Assembly (NCBI RefSeq): GCF_029193575.1 | Contig: NZ_JARGCS010000056.1 | Coordinates: 248,001 to 312,000, forward strand | Length of the DNA stretch: 64,000 nt | DNA from: Pseudomonas entomophila | Lineage (GTDB): Bacteria > Pseudomonadota > Gammaproteobacteria > Pseudomonadales > Pseudomonadaceae | Direction: 5' to 3' | Shown here: piece after piece, positions 42,488 to 49,946 of the stretch | Numbering within the stretch: the first letter of the stretch is position 1 | Layout of the letters: each line of letters begins with the position of its first letter | The notes under the pieces: generated by a model | The model's input: the letters and a program-made list of their open reading frames with translations, nothing else | Told to the model about the DNA's origin: nothing | Databases searched by the model: none | Made by a program: the position numbers and the translations under genes

Positions 42488-43110
42488 TGCTCCTGGCCGG
42501 CCTGCTCGCCAGCGTCGAGCACGGGCTCAACCGTGTGCTGCGCATGGACAGCACGGCCCTGCCGCGCCTGGCCGCGCTGGAAGGCAAGGTGATCGCCATC
42601 GACTGCCGCCAGCCAGCCTTGCAGGTGTTCATCCTGCCCGACGAAGAGGGCCTGATGCTCGCCGCCCACTGGGAGGGCGAGGTCGATTGCAGCCTGCGCG
42701 CCCCGGCCGGCAGCCTGGCCCAGTTGGCCTTCGCCAAGGACAAGAACGCCGTGCTGCACAGCCCCCAGGTCGAACTGCATGGCGACAGCGCCGTGCTGCT
42801 CGACCTGTTCGGCGTGTTGCAAGACCTGGAGCTGGACTGGGAGCACGAGCTGCAACGCTGGCTGGGCCCGGTGCCCACGGCGCTGCTCGCCGGCCACCTG
42901 CGCCTGCGGGCGCGCTGGACCCGGCAAGGCCTGGCACGCTTCAGCCAGAACCTCTCCGAATACCTGGCCGAGGAATCCCGCACCCTCGTCGGCCAGCGCG
43001 AAGCCGAAGCGGCCTTCAGCGAGCTCGATGCGCTCAAGGTCGACATTGAACGCCTGGACGCGCGTATCCGCCGTCTCTCCCGATCCCTTGATACCAGCGA
43101 TAACGCATGA
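42487..43110 (+). CDS. ubiJ: Ubiquinone biosynthesis accessory factor UbiJ
   Basis: A 207-residue protein with an N-terminal SCP2 sterol-binding-like domain (about 10-110) and a C-terminal coiled-coil (about 150-195, with DIERLDARIRRLSRS). UbiJ binds lipid intermediates and organises the ubiquinone-modifying complex with UbiK. It sits between ubiE and ubiB, with a one-base overlap upstream and a four-base overlap (ATGA) downstream. Identification rests on fold and gene order more than on sequence motifs, because this family is poorly conserved. Confidence 0.9.
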   Translation: MLLAGLLASVEHGLNRVLRMDSTALPRLAALEGKVIAIDCRQPALQVFILPDEEGLMLAAHWEGEVDCSLRAPAGSLAQLAFAKDKNAVLHSPQVELHGDSAVLLDLFGVLQDLELDWEHELQRWLGPVPTALLAGHLRLRARWTRQGLARFSQNLSEYLAEESRTLVGQREAEAAFSELDALKVDIERLDARIRRLSRSLDTSDNA

Positions 43111-44717
43111 AGCTGCTCGCCGTCCGCCGTCTGTTGCGCATCCAGCGCGTCGTGATCCGCTACCGCCTCGATGACCTGCTGTTCGACCTGCCCCTGCCTT
43201 GGTGGCTGATGAGCCTGCGCCTGTTGATGCCCTGGCGCTGGCTGCCGCGCAAGCCGCTGGAGCTGTCCCGAGGCGCACGCCTGCGCCTGGCGTTGCAGGA
43301 CCTGGGGCCGATCTTCATCAAGTTCGGCCAGTTGCTCTCCACCCGCCGCGACCTGCTGCCCACCGACGTCGCCGACGAGCTGATGCTGCTGCAGGACCGC
43401 GTGCCGCCGTTCGACCCGCAGAAGGCCGTGGCGCTGATCGAGGGCCAGCTCGGGGCCAAGGTCGGCGAGCTGTTCAGCCGCTTCGACGTCGAGCCGCTGG
43501 CCTCGGCCTCGGTGGCCCAGGTGCATGCCGCGCGCCTGAAGAGCGGCGAAGAGGTCGTGGTCAAGGTGGTGCGCCCGGGCCTGAAGCCGGTGATCGCCCA
43601 GGACCTGGCCTGGCTGTTCCTGATCGCCAAGGGCGCAGAGCGGGTGTCCGCCGATGCCCGCCGCCTGCACCCGGTGGAGGTGGTCGGCGACTACGAGAAA
43701 ACCATCTACGACGAGCTCGACCTGCTGCGCGAGGCGGCCAACGCCAGCCAATTGCGACGCAACTTCGAAGGCTCGGAGCTGATGTACGTGCCGCAGGTCT
43801 ATTGGGACCTGTGCCGTCCCAAGGTGCTGGTGATGGAGCGCATCTACGGCGTGCCGGTGACCGACATGGCCACCCTGGCCGACCAGCGCACCGACATGAA
43901 GCTGCTGGCCGAGCGCGGCGTCGAGGTGTTCTTCACCCAGGTGTTCCGCGACAGCTTCTTCCACGCCGACATGCACCCGGGCAACATCTTCGTCAGCACG
44001 GTCAAGCCGTGGAGCCCGCAATACATCGCCATCGACTGCGGCATCGTCGGCAGCCTCACCGCCGAGGACCAGGACTACCTGGCGCGCAACCTGATCGCCT
44101 TCTTCAAGCGTGACTACCGGCGCGTGGCGCAATTGCACATCGACTCGGGCTGGGTGCCGGCGCACACCAAGGTCAACGAGTTCGAGGCGGCGATCCGCAC
44201 CGTGTGCGAGCCGATCTTCGAAAAACCGCTAAAGGATATTTCGTTCGGCCAGGTGCTGATGCGCCTGTTCCAGACCGCCCGGCGCTTCAACATGGAAGTC
44301 CAGCCGCAGCTGGTGCTGCTGCAGAAGACCCTGCTCAACATCGAGGGCCTGGGCCGTCAGCTGTACCCGGACCTGGACCTGTGGAGCACGGCCAAGCCGT
44401 TCCTGGAGCGCTGGATGCGCGAGCGCATGAGCCCCAAGGCGGTGTTCGGCAACCTCTACAGCCAGGCCGAGCAACTGCCGCACCTGGCCGACATGACCCG
44501 CGACCTGCTCGAGCGCCTGTCGCAACCGCACCTGCACGACCCGCAACTGCCCGAGCGTCGGCGCCTGGGCGACAACTGGGCGCTGCGCCTGCTGGGCGCC
44601 GGCCTGCTCGGTGGCGGCGCCACCCTGGCCGCCGGCGCCGTCAGCCTCAGCGCACCGGCCGCCTGGCCGGCCTGGCTGATGCTCGCCGCCGGCCTGTACC
44701 TGATCGTGCGCCGATAG
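43107..44717 (+). CDS. ubiB: Ubiquinone biosynthesis regulatory protein kinase-like UbiB
   Basis: A 536-residue ADCK/ABC1-type atypical kinase. LGPIFIKFGQLLSTRRDLLP carries the KxGQ motif that inhibits protein phosphorylation; EEVVVKVVRPG holds the ATP-binding Lys; FFHADMHPGNIFVS the catalytic-loop Asp/Asn; AIDCGIVGSL the metal motif. Two C-terminal membrane helices (about 498-535) anchor it. UbiB is needed for the early hydroxylation steps of ubiquinone synthesis, perhaps by extracting lipid intermediates by ATP hydrolysis. It overlaps ubiJ by four bases, and hisI follows after 74 bases. Confidence 0.97.
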   Translation: MKLLAVRRLLRIQRVVIRYRLDDLLFDLPLPWWLMSLRLLMPWRWLPRKPLELSRGARLRLALQDLGPIFIKFGQLLSTRRDLLPTDVADELMLLQDRVPPFDPQKAVALIEGQLGAKVGELFSRFDVEPLASASVAQVHAARLKSGEEVVVKVVRPGLKPVIAQDLAWLFLIAKGAERVSADARRLHPVEVVGDYEKTIYDELDLLREAANASQLRRNFEGSELMYVPQVYWDLCRPKVLVMERIYGVPVTDMATLADQRTDMKLLAERGVEVFFTQVFRDSFFHADMHPGNIFVSTVKPWSPQYIAIDCGIVGSLTAEDQDYLARNLIAFFKRDYRRVAQLHIDSGWVPAHTKVNEFEAAIRTVCEPIFEKPLKDISFGQVLMRLFQTARRFNMEVQPQLVLLQKTLLNIEGLGRQLYPDLDLWSTAKPFLERWMRERMSPKAVFGNLYSQAEQLPHLADMTRDLLERLSQPHLHDPQLPERRRLGDNWALRLLGAGLLGGGATLAAGAVSLSAPAAWPAWLMLAAGLYLIVRR

Positions 44718-44791
44718 CCAGCCGCGCCGCTGGCTGGCACACTAGAGCGCAAAGGGCCTGTACAGGAGCCGGCCCGGGTTTGGAGTCGACG

Positions 44792-45184
44792 ATGAAAGAC
44801 TGGCTGGACGAGATCAAGTGGAATAGCGATGGCCTGGTACCGGCGATCGCCCAGGACCACAAGACCGGGCGCGTGCTGATGATGGCCTGGATGAACCGTG
44901 AATCCCTCGCCCTGACCGCCGCCGAGCAGCGCGCCATCTACTGGTCGCGCTCGCGGGGCAAGCTGTGGCGCAAGGGCGAAGAGTCGGGGCACGTGCAGAA
45001 GCTGCATGAGCTGCGCCTGGACTGCGACGCCGACGTGATCATCCTGATGGTCGAGCAACTGGGTGGGATCGCCTGCCATACCGGCCGTGAAAGCTGCTTC
45101 TATCGCGTCTACGAAGACGGCCAGTGGAACATCGTCGACCCGGTGCTCAAAGACCCGGGCTCCATCTATCACGCAGGGCACTGA
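44792..45184 (+). CDS. hisI: Phosphoribosyl-AMP cyclohydrolase
   Basis: A 130-residue zinc enzyme of histidine synthesis that opens the adenine ring of phosphoribosyl-AMP. MKDWLDEIKWNSDGLVPAIA is the family opening; MMAWMNRESL, YWSRSRGKLWRKGEESGHVQ (metal and substrate loops), DCDADVIILMVEQ and GIACHTGRESCFYR with the zinc cysteines are present. In Pseudomonas hisI and hisE are separate genes, unlike the fused enterobacterial HisIE. The next gene, hisE, starts two bases after its stop. Confidence 0.97.
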   Translation: MKDWLDEIKWNSDGLVPAIAQDHKTGRVLMMAWMNRESLALTAAEQRAIYWSRSRGKLWRKGEESGHVQKLHELRLDCDADVIILMVEQLGGIACHTGRESCFYRVYEDGQWNIVDPVLKDPGSIYHAGH

Positions 45185-45186
45185 CC

Positions 45187-45519
45187 ATGAGCGACACCCT
45201 CGACCGCCTCGCCGAAGTGCTGGAAGCGCGCAAGCAAGCCGCGCCCGACAGCTCCTACGTGGCCAGCCTTTACCACAAGGGTTTGAACAAAATCCTGGAA
45301 AAGCTCGGCGAAGAGTCCATCGAGACCATCATCGCCGCCAAGGACGCCGCCGTCAGCAAGGATTGCAGCGATGTCATCTATGAAACCGCAGACCTGTGGT
45401 TTCATAGCCTGGTCATGCTCAGCGCGCTGGGCCAACACCCGCAGGCGGTACTCGACGAACTCGACCGCCGCTTCGGCCTTTCCGGCCATGACGAGAAGGC
45501 CGCACGCCAACCGACCTGA
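45187..45519 (+). CDS. hisE: Phosphoribosyl-ATP diphosphatase
   Basis: A 110-residue all-alpha MazG-fold enzyme that removes pyrophosphate from phosphoribosyl-ATP, the step before HisI. DTLDRLAEVLEARKQAAPDS and LYHKGLNKILEKLGEESIET with its conserved acidic residues, followed by CSDVIYETADLWFHSLVML, are the HisE signature. ATG 45187 fits the family start, and the frame upstream lies in hisI. The tat operon follows after 79 bases, without obvious terminator other than a REP copy. Confidence 0.96.
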   Translation: MSDTLDRLAEVLEARKQAAPDSSYVASLYHKGLNKILEKLGEESIETIIAAKDAAVSKDCSDVIYETADLWFHSLVMLSALGQHPQAVLDELDRRFGLSGHDEKAARQPT

Positions 45520-45534
45520 GCGCCATGCCCCCCT

Positions 45535-45561
45535 GTAGGAGCGGGCTCGCCCCGCGATAAC
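45535..45561 (-). repeat. Single REP element between hisE and tatA
   Basis: TAGGAGCGGGCTCGCCCCGC then GAT, a single REP copy in reverse orientation, 16 bases after the hisE stop. Confidence 0.75.
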
Positions 45562-45598
45562 GCCCGCTCAGGCGACACATCATTCAAGGGAGTACACC

Positions 45599-45883
45599 AT
45601 GGGTATCTTTGACTGGAAACACTGGATCGTCCTGCTGGTCGTCGTGGTGCTGGTGTTCGGCACCAAGAAGCTGAAGAACTTCGGCAGCGACCTGGGCGAA
45701 TCGATCAAGGGCTTCCGCAAGGCCATGAACGACGAAGAGAACAAGCCCGCCGAGCCCACCCCGCCGCCGGTGCAACCGTCCGTGCAGCCCACCCAGCAGC
45801 CGCACAACACCGCGCCGCTGAACCAGCCGCACACCCTCGAGGGCCAGGCCACGCCGGTCCAAGAGCCACAACGGAAAGACTGA
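45599..45883 (+). CDS. tatA: Twin-arginine translocase subunit TatA
   Basis: A 94-residue subunit: one N-terminal membrane helix (WKHWIVLLVVVVLVFG), the hinge FGTKKLKN and amphipathic helix LGESIKGFRKAM, then a Pro/Gln-rich cytosolic tail. Many TatA proteins form the translocation pore with TatC for folded Tat substrates. AAGGGAG precedes ATG 45599. tatB follows three bases downstream. The tail of about 45 residues is rather long. Confidence 0.97.
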   Translation: MGIFDWKHWIVLLVVVVLVFGTKKLKNFGSDLGESIKGFRKAMNDEENKPAEPTPPPVQPSVQPTQQPHNTAPLNQPHTLEGQATPVQEPQRKD

Positions 45884-45886
45884 CCC

Positions 45887-46258
45887 ATGTTCGGCATCAG
45901 CTTCAGCGAGCTGCTGCTCGTCGGCCTGGTCGCCCTGCTGGTGCTCGGCCCCGAGCGCCTGCCGGGCGCTGCGCGCACCGCGGGCCTGTGGATCGGCCGG
46001 CTCAAGCGCAGCTTCAACAGCATCAAGATGGAAGTCGAGCGCGAAATCGGTGCCGACGACATCCGCCGCCAGTTGCACAACGAGCACATCCTGCAGATGG
46101 AAGAGGAGGCCCGCCGCATCCTCAACCCGCAGGCCCAGCCGAGCACGCCGCCGGCCGCCAGCGAAGCAACGGCCAACGCCGCACCGCAGGTGCCCGCCGC
46201 CGACGCCACGCCCGTGCCCCCTACCCCTGAGCCAAGCCAGCCGCCCCGAACCCCATGA
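45887..46258 (+). CDS. tatB: Sec-independent translocase subunit TatB
   Basis: A 123-residue TatA/B-family protein. GISFSELLLVGLVALLVLGP is the membrane helix with the conserved Glu, PERLPGAARTAGLWIGRLKR the hinge and amphipathic helix typical of TatB, and a longer cytosolic region (about 50-85) followed by a Pro/Ala-rich tail. TatB forms the substrate receptor complex with TatC. It overlaps tatC by four bases (ATGA). Confidence 0.97.
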   Translation: MFGISFSELLLVGLVALLVLGPERLPGAARTAGLWIGRLKRSFNSIKMEVEREIGADDIRRQLHNEHILQMEEEARRILNPQAQPSTPPAASEATANAAPQVPAADATPVPPTPEPSQPPRTP

Positions 46259-47046
46259 GCGAAACCCCGGAACAAGACCAGCCAATGCCGCTGGTCGCGC
46301 ACCTGACCGAGCTGCGTACCCGCCTGCTGCGCTGTGTCGCCGCCATCTTCCTGATCTTCGCCGGGCTGTTCTCCTTCGCCCAGCAGATCTACACCCTGGT
46401 GTCGGCGCCACTGCGCGCCCACCTGCCGGCCAACGCGACGATGATCGCCACCGATGTGGCCTCGCCGTTCCTCACGCCGTTCAAGCTGACCATGATCGTC
46501 TCGCTGTTCCTGGCGATCCCGTTCATTCTCCAGCAGGTCTGGGGCTTCATCGCCCCGGGGCTGTACCGCCATGAAAAGCGCATCGCCATCCCGCTGCTGG
46601 TGTCGAGCATCATCCTGTTCTACGCCGGCATGGCCTTCGCCTATTTCCTGGTATTCCCGCTGATCTTCGGTTTCTTCGCCAGCGCCACGCCCGAGGGCGT
46701 GTCGATGATGACCGACATCGCCAGCTACCTGGACTTCGTCATGACCCTGTTCTTCGCCTTCGGGGTCGCCTTCGAGATCCCGGTGGCGGTGGTATTGCTG
46801 GTGTGGATCGGCGTGGTCGACGTGGCCTACCTGCGCAAGATCCGCCCCTACGTGATCATCGGCTGCTTTGTCGTCGGCATGATCCTCACCCCACCGGACA
46901 TCTTCTCGCAGACCCTGCTGGCGGTGCCGATGTGGCTGCTGTTCGAGATCGGCGTGCTGTTCGGCGGCCTGGTGCGCAAGCGCAGCCAAACGCGCAACGA
47001 AGCCGATGGCGACCCTGACGACCAACCGCCAGCGACCCAACCGTGA
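46255..47046 (+). CDS. tatC: Twin-arginine translocase subunit TatC
   Basis: A 263-residue protein with six membrane helices, the receptor for the twin-arginine signal. The N-terminus has PLVAHLTELRTRLLRC, the conserved recognition region with its Glu; PFILQQVWGFIAPGLYRHEK and the loop FASATPEGVSMMTDI are typical, and ILTPPDIFSQ lies before the last helices. It completes the tatABC operon and overlaps the downstream RsmE-family gene by four bases (GTGA), so the latter is translated with it. Confidence 0.97.
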   Translation: MSETPEQDQPMPLVAHLTELRTRLLRCVAAIFLIFAGLFSFAQQIYTLVSAPLRAHLPANATMIATDVASPFLTPFKLTMIVSLFLAIPFILQQVWGFIAPGLYRHEKRIAIPLLVSSIILFYAGMAFAYFLVFPLIFGFFASATPEGVSMMTDIASYLDFVMTLFFAFGVAFEIPVAVVLLVWIGVVDVAYLRKIRPYVIIGCFVVGMILTPPDIFSQTLLAVPMWLLFEIGVLFGGLVRKRSQTRNEADGDPDDQPPATQP

Positions 47047-47750
47047 ACCTGCTGTTGCTCGAAGAAGCCGACTTCATCTCGGCCGACCGCGTAGTGCTGG
47101 CCGACCGGCGCTTCACCCACATGCAGGAGATCCACCGCGTGGCGGTGGGCGACAGCCTGCGCGTGGGGCGCATCGGCGGGCTGATGGGCAAGGCCACGGT
47201 GCTGCGCCTGGCAGGCCACGAAGCCGAGCTTGAGGTCAGCTTCGACCAGCCGCCGCCGGCCAAGCTGCCACTGACCCTGGTGCTTGCCGTCCCCCGGCCG
47301 AAGATGTTGCGCCGGTTGTTCCAGACCGTCGCCACCCTGGGTGTGCCGCGGTTGATTCTGGTCAACAGCTACAAGGTCGAGAAAAGCTTCTGGCAGACGC
47401 CGTTCCTGCAACCGCAGGCCATTCGCGACAACCTCATCCTCGGCCTGGAACAGGCCCGCGACACGGTGCTGCCCGAGGTCATCATCGAGAAGCGCTTCAA
47501 ACCGTTCGTCGAAGACCGCCTGCCGGCCATCGCCGCCGGCACCCTCGGCCTGGTCGGCCACCCCGGCCCCTACCCCGCCTGCCCACGTGGCGTCGAGGAC
47601 GCGGTGACCCTGGCGATCGGCCCGGAAGGCGGCTGGATCCCCTACGAAGTGGAGCTGCTGGGCCAGGCCGGGCTGCAACCGGTGCAATTGGGCGAGCGCA
47701 TCCTGCGCGTGGAGACCGCCGTGACGGCGCTGTTGTCCCGGCTGTTCTGA
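47043..47750 (+). CDS. Second RsmE-family (SPOUT) RNA methyltransferase
   Basis: A 235-residue RsmE-family protein. The PUA-like start (MNLLLLEEADFISADRVVLA) and the C-terminal knot with LAIGPEGGWIPYEVELLGQA and LGERILRVETAVTALLS match the family, but the knot reads RVETA instead of RTETA as in the copy at 14944. The sequence between, including PRPKMLRRLFQTVATLGVPR, is clearly diverged from that copy. It is likely to methylate a U in rRNA or another RNA; the true target is open. Its GTG overlaps tatC by four bases, which seems accidental in function but conserved in position. Confidence 0.8.
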   Translation: MNLLLLEEADFISADRVVLADRRFTHMQEIHRVAVGDSLRVGRIGGLMGKATVLRLAGHEAELEVSFDQPPPAKLPLTLVLAVPRPKMLRRLFQTVATLGVPRLILVNSYKVEKSFWQTPFLQPQAIRDNLILGLEQARDTVLPEVIIEKRFKPFVEDRLPAIAAGTLGLVGHPGPYPACPRGVEDAVTLAIGPEGGWIPYEVELLGQAGLQPVQLGERILRVETAVTALLSRLF

Positions 47751-47849
47751 GCGCCGAAGTCACACCCCTGAGGTCAAGTTCCCCGGGGCGCGGCCGATGT
47801 ATTGTCCAGAGAACAATAACCAGCGCTGCCGCTCACCAGGGAGTTCACC

Positions 47850-49766
47850 ATGTACCGTCAAGCCGCTCGAACATTGGGCAACATCAGCGTCAACAGCAAA
47901 CTTGGGCTTGGCTTCGGGCTGGTACTGCTATTGACCCTGGGCATCACCCTCACCGGCTGGCAGGGGCTGGACGCGGTGACCAGCCGCGGCGACAAGCTGG
48001 GCAACATCTCGCTGATCTACCAGAGCACCCAGGAGCTGCGCATCGCCCGCCAGCAGTACCAGCGCAACCGCGACGACGCCGCCGTGGGCGAGATGGAAAA
48101 GGCCCTTGGCAGCCTCGACCGGCGTTTGCAGCGCATGGTCAACGAGATCGAAGAGCCGGCCGACGTGCAGCGCCTGCAAAAGCAGCAGGACGCCCTGCGC
48201 CAGTACCAGGAGGCGTTCGCCAGCATGCGCCAGGCCGCGCAACGCCGCGAAGCCGCGCGCGCCACCCTGGGCAGCAGCGCCGACAAGGCCGCCGAACTGC
48301 TCGGGCAGGTCGAACAGCGCGTGCTGCAATCGGGTGAGATCAACCACTACCACGCCACCGTCGAAGTCGGCGTGCTGCTGCAACAGGCACGCTTCCAGGT
48401 ACGGGGCTACACCTACAGCGACAAGGCCGAGTTCAAGCAAACCGCGCTGGATGCCATCGACAAGGCCCTGGCCCTGCTCAAGGCACTGCCGACCAAACTG
48501 CCGCCGGAATACGCCGCCGCGCTGAACGACGCCGCCGAGGCCATGGCCGGCTACCGCGATGCCGTCAACCAGTTCAGCGAAGCGCAAACCACCACCGAGC
48601 AGGCCTTGCAGAACATGGTCCAGCTGGGCCAGGTATTGATGCAGGCGAGCCAGGAACTGACCTACTCGCAGACCAACATCCGCGACCAGGGCACCCGCCA
48701 GGCCAAATCGACCCTTGGGATCGCCACCGGCCTGGCCCTGGTGCTGGGCCTGCTTGCCGCCTGGGTCATCACTCGGCAGATCGTCGTGCCCCTGCGCCAG
48801 ACGCTCAGCGCCGCCGAGCGCGTGGCCAGCGGCGACCTGAGCCAGGACCTGCAAGTCGAACGCCGCGACGAGCTGGGCCAGTTGCAAGCCAGCATGCAGC
48901 GCATGACCCTGGGCCTGCGCGAGCTGATCGGCGGCATCGGCGACGGCGTGACGCAGATCGCCAGCGCCGCCGAGCAGCTGTCGGCGGTCACCGAACAGAC
49001 CAGCGCCGGGGTGAACAACCAGAAAGTCGAGACCGACCAGGTCGCCACCGCCATCAACCAAATGGCCGCCACCGTGCATGAGGTCGCACGCAACGCGGAA
49101 CAGGCCTCCGAGGCGGCGCTGATGGCCGACCAGCAGGCCCGCGAGGGTGATCGGGTCGTGGGCGAGGCCATCGCGCAGATCGAGCGCCTGGCTGGCGAGG
49201 TGATGAACTCCAGCGAAGCGATGAGCCAGCTCAAGGCCGAAAGCGACAAGATCGGCAGCGTGCTGGATGTGATCAAGTCGGTGGCCCAGCAGACCAATCT
49301 GCTGGCGCTCAACGCCGCCATCGAGGCCGCGCGCGCCGGCGAGGCCGGGCGTGGCTTCGCAGTGGTGGCCGACGAGGTGCGCAGCCTGGCCCAGCGCACC
49401 CAGCAGTCGACCGAGGAAATCGAAGAGCTGATCGCCAGCCTGCAAAGCGGCACCCAGCGCGTGGCCAGCGTGATGGACAGCAGCCGCGAGCTGACCGACA
49501 GCAGCGTCGAACTGACCCGCCGCGCGGGCGGCTCGCTGGAGACCATCACCCGCACCGTGTCGTCGATCCAGGCCATGAACCAGCAGATCGCGACCGCCGC
49601 CGAAGAGCAGACCGCCGTGGCCGAGGAAATCAACCGCAGCGTGATGAACGTGCGGGACATCTCCGACCAGACCTCCGCCGCCAGTGAAGAGACCGCCAGC
49701 TCCAGCATCGAGCTGGCGCGGCTGGGCACGCACTTGCAGGGGCTGGTGGGGCGCTTCCGCCTGTAG
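47850..49766 (+). CDS. Methyl-accepting chemotaxis protein with large helical periplasmic domain
   Basis: A 638-residue chemoreceptor. TM1 is at about 20-40 (LGLGFGLVLLLTLGITLTGW), the all-helical ligand domain spans about 42-282 (240 residues, the size of helical bimodular HBM domains), TM2 is near 285-305, HAMP at about 305-358 (PLRQTLSAAERVASGDLSQD), and the signalling hairpin tip is SVAQQTNLLALNAAIEAARA near 475-495. It lacks a C-terminal NWETF-type pentapeptide. In P. putida an HBM receptor at this genome position (McpQ) binds citrate; that assignment is possible but needs ligand data. A REP-like hairpin follows. Confidence 0.9.
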   Translation: MYRQAARTLGNISVNSKLGLGFGLVLLLTLGITLTGWQGLDAVTSRGDKLGNISLIYQSTQELRIARQQYQRNRDDAAVGEMEKALGSLDRRLQRMVNEIEEPADVQRLQKQQDALRQYQEAFASMRQAAQRREAARATLGSSADKAAELLGQVEQRVLQSGEINHYHATVEVGVLLQQARFQVRGYTYSDKAEFKQTALDAIDKALALLKALPTKLPPEYAAALNDAAEAMAGYRDAVNQFSEAQTTTEQALQNMVQLGQVLMQASQELTYSQTNIRDQGTRQAKSTLGIATGLALVLGLLAAWVITRQIVVPLRQTLSAAERVASGDLSQDLQVERRDELGQLQASMQRMTLGLRELIGGIGDGVTQIASAAEQLSAVTEQTSAGVNNQKVETDQVATAINQMAATVHEVARNAEQASEAALMADQQAREGDRVVGEAIAQIERLAGEVMNSSEAMSQLKAESDKIGSVLDVIKSVAQQTNLLALNAAIEAARAGEAGRGFAVVADEVRSLAQRTQQSTEEIEELIASLQSGTQRVASVMDSSRELTDSSVELTRRAGGSLETITRTVSSIQAMNQQIATAAEEQTAVAEEINRSVMNVRDISDQTSAASEETASSSIELARLGTHLQGLVGRFRL

Positions 49767-49768
49767 TG

Positions 49769-49794
49769 GGCTTGCCCCTATCACGGGGCAAGCC
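49769..49794. repeat. REP-derived short hairpin after the first chemoreceptor
   Basis: GGCTTGCCCC and GGGGCAAGCC form a perfect ten-base stem with a six-base loop, two bases after the stop codon. It is a self-folding form of the REP sequence and a likely transcript end although no T-run follows. Confidence 0.75.
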
Positions 49795-49886
49795 GGCTTC
49801 CACGAGGACTGTGCCGAAACATCAAATAGCGACGTTTCCTACGCAATTCTCAGGTCGAGTCCTACGCACTCTCTGCCGATGAGCAA

Positions 49887-49925
49887 AGGGCTGGGCGATA
49901 GCAAACCACTATCACCCAGCCCTTC
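49887..49925 (+). promoter_or_regulatory. Strong hairpin in the leader of the second chemoreceptor
   Basis: AAGGGCTGGG-c-GATAG pairs with CTATC-a-CCCAGCCCTT, a 15-base-pair stem with a single mismatch and a seven-base loop (CAAACCA). It ends 21 bases before the ATG at 49947 and is followed by CTCAATTGG rather than a T-run. It could end upstream transcripts or shape the mRNA 5' end. Confidence 0.7.
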
Positions 49926-49946
49926 TCAATTGGACGGAGAATCGCC

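Noticed and set aside
45535..45561. Possible Rho-independent terminator after hisE
   Set aside because: The hairpin is a single REP copy without a matching arm or T-run; annotated as repeat only.
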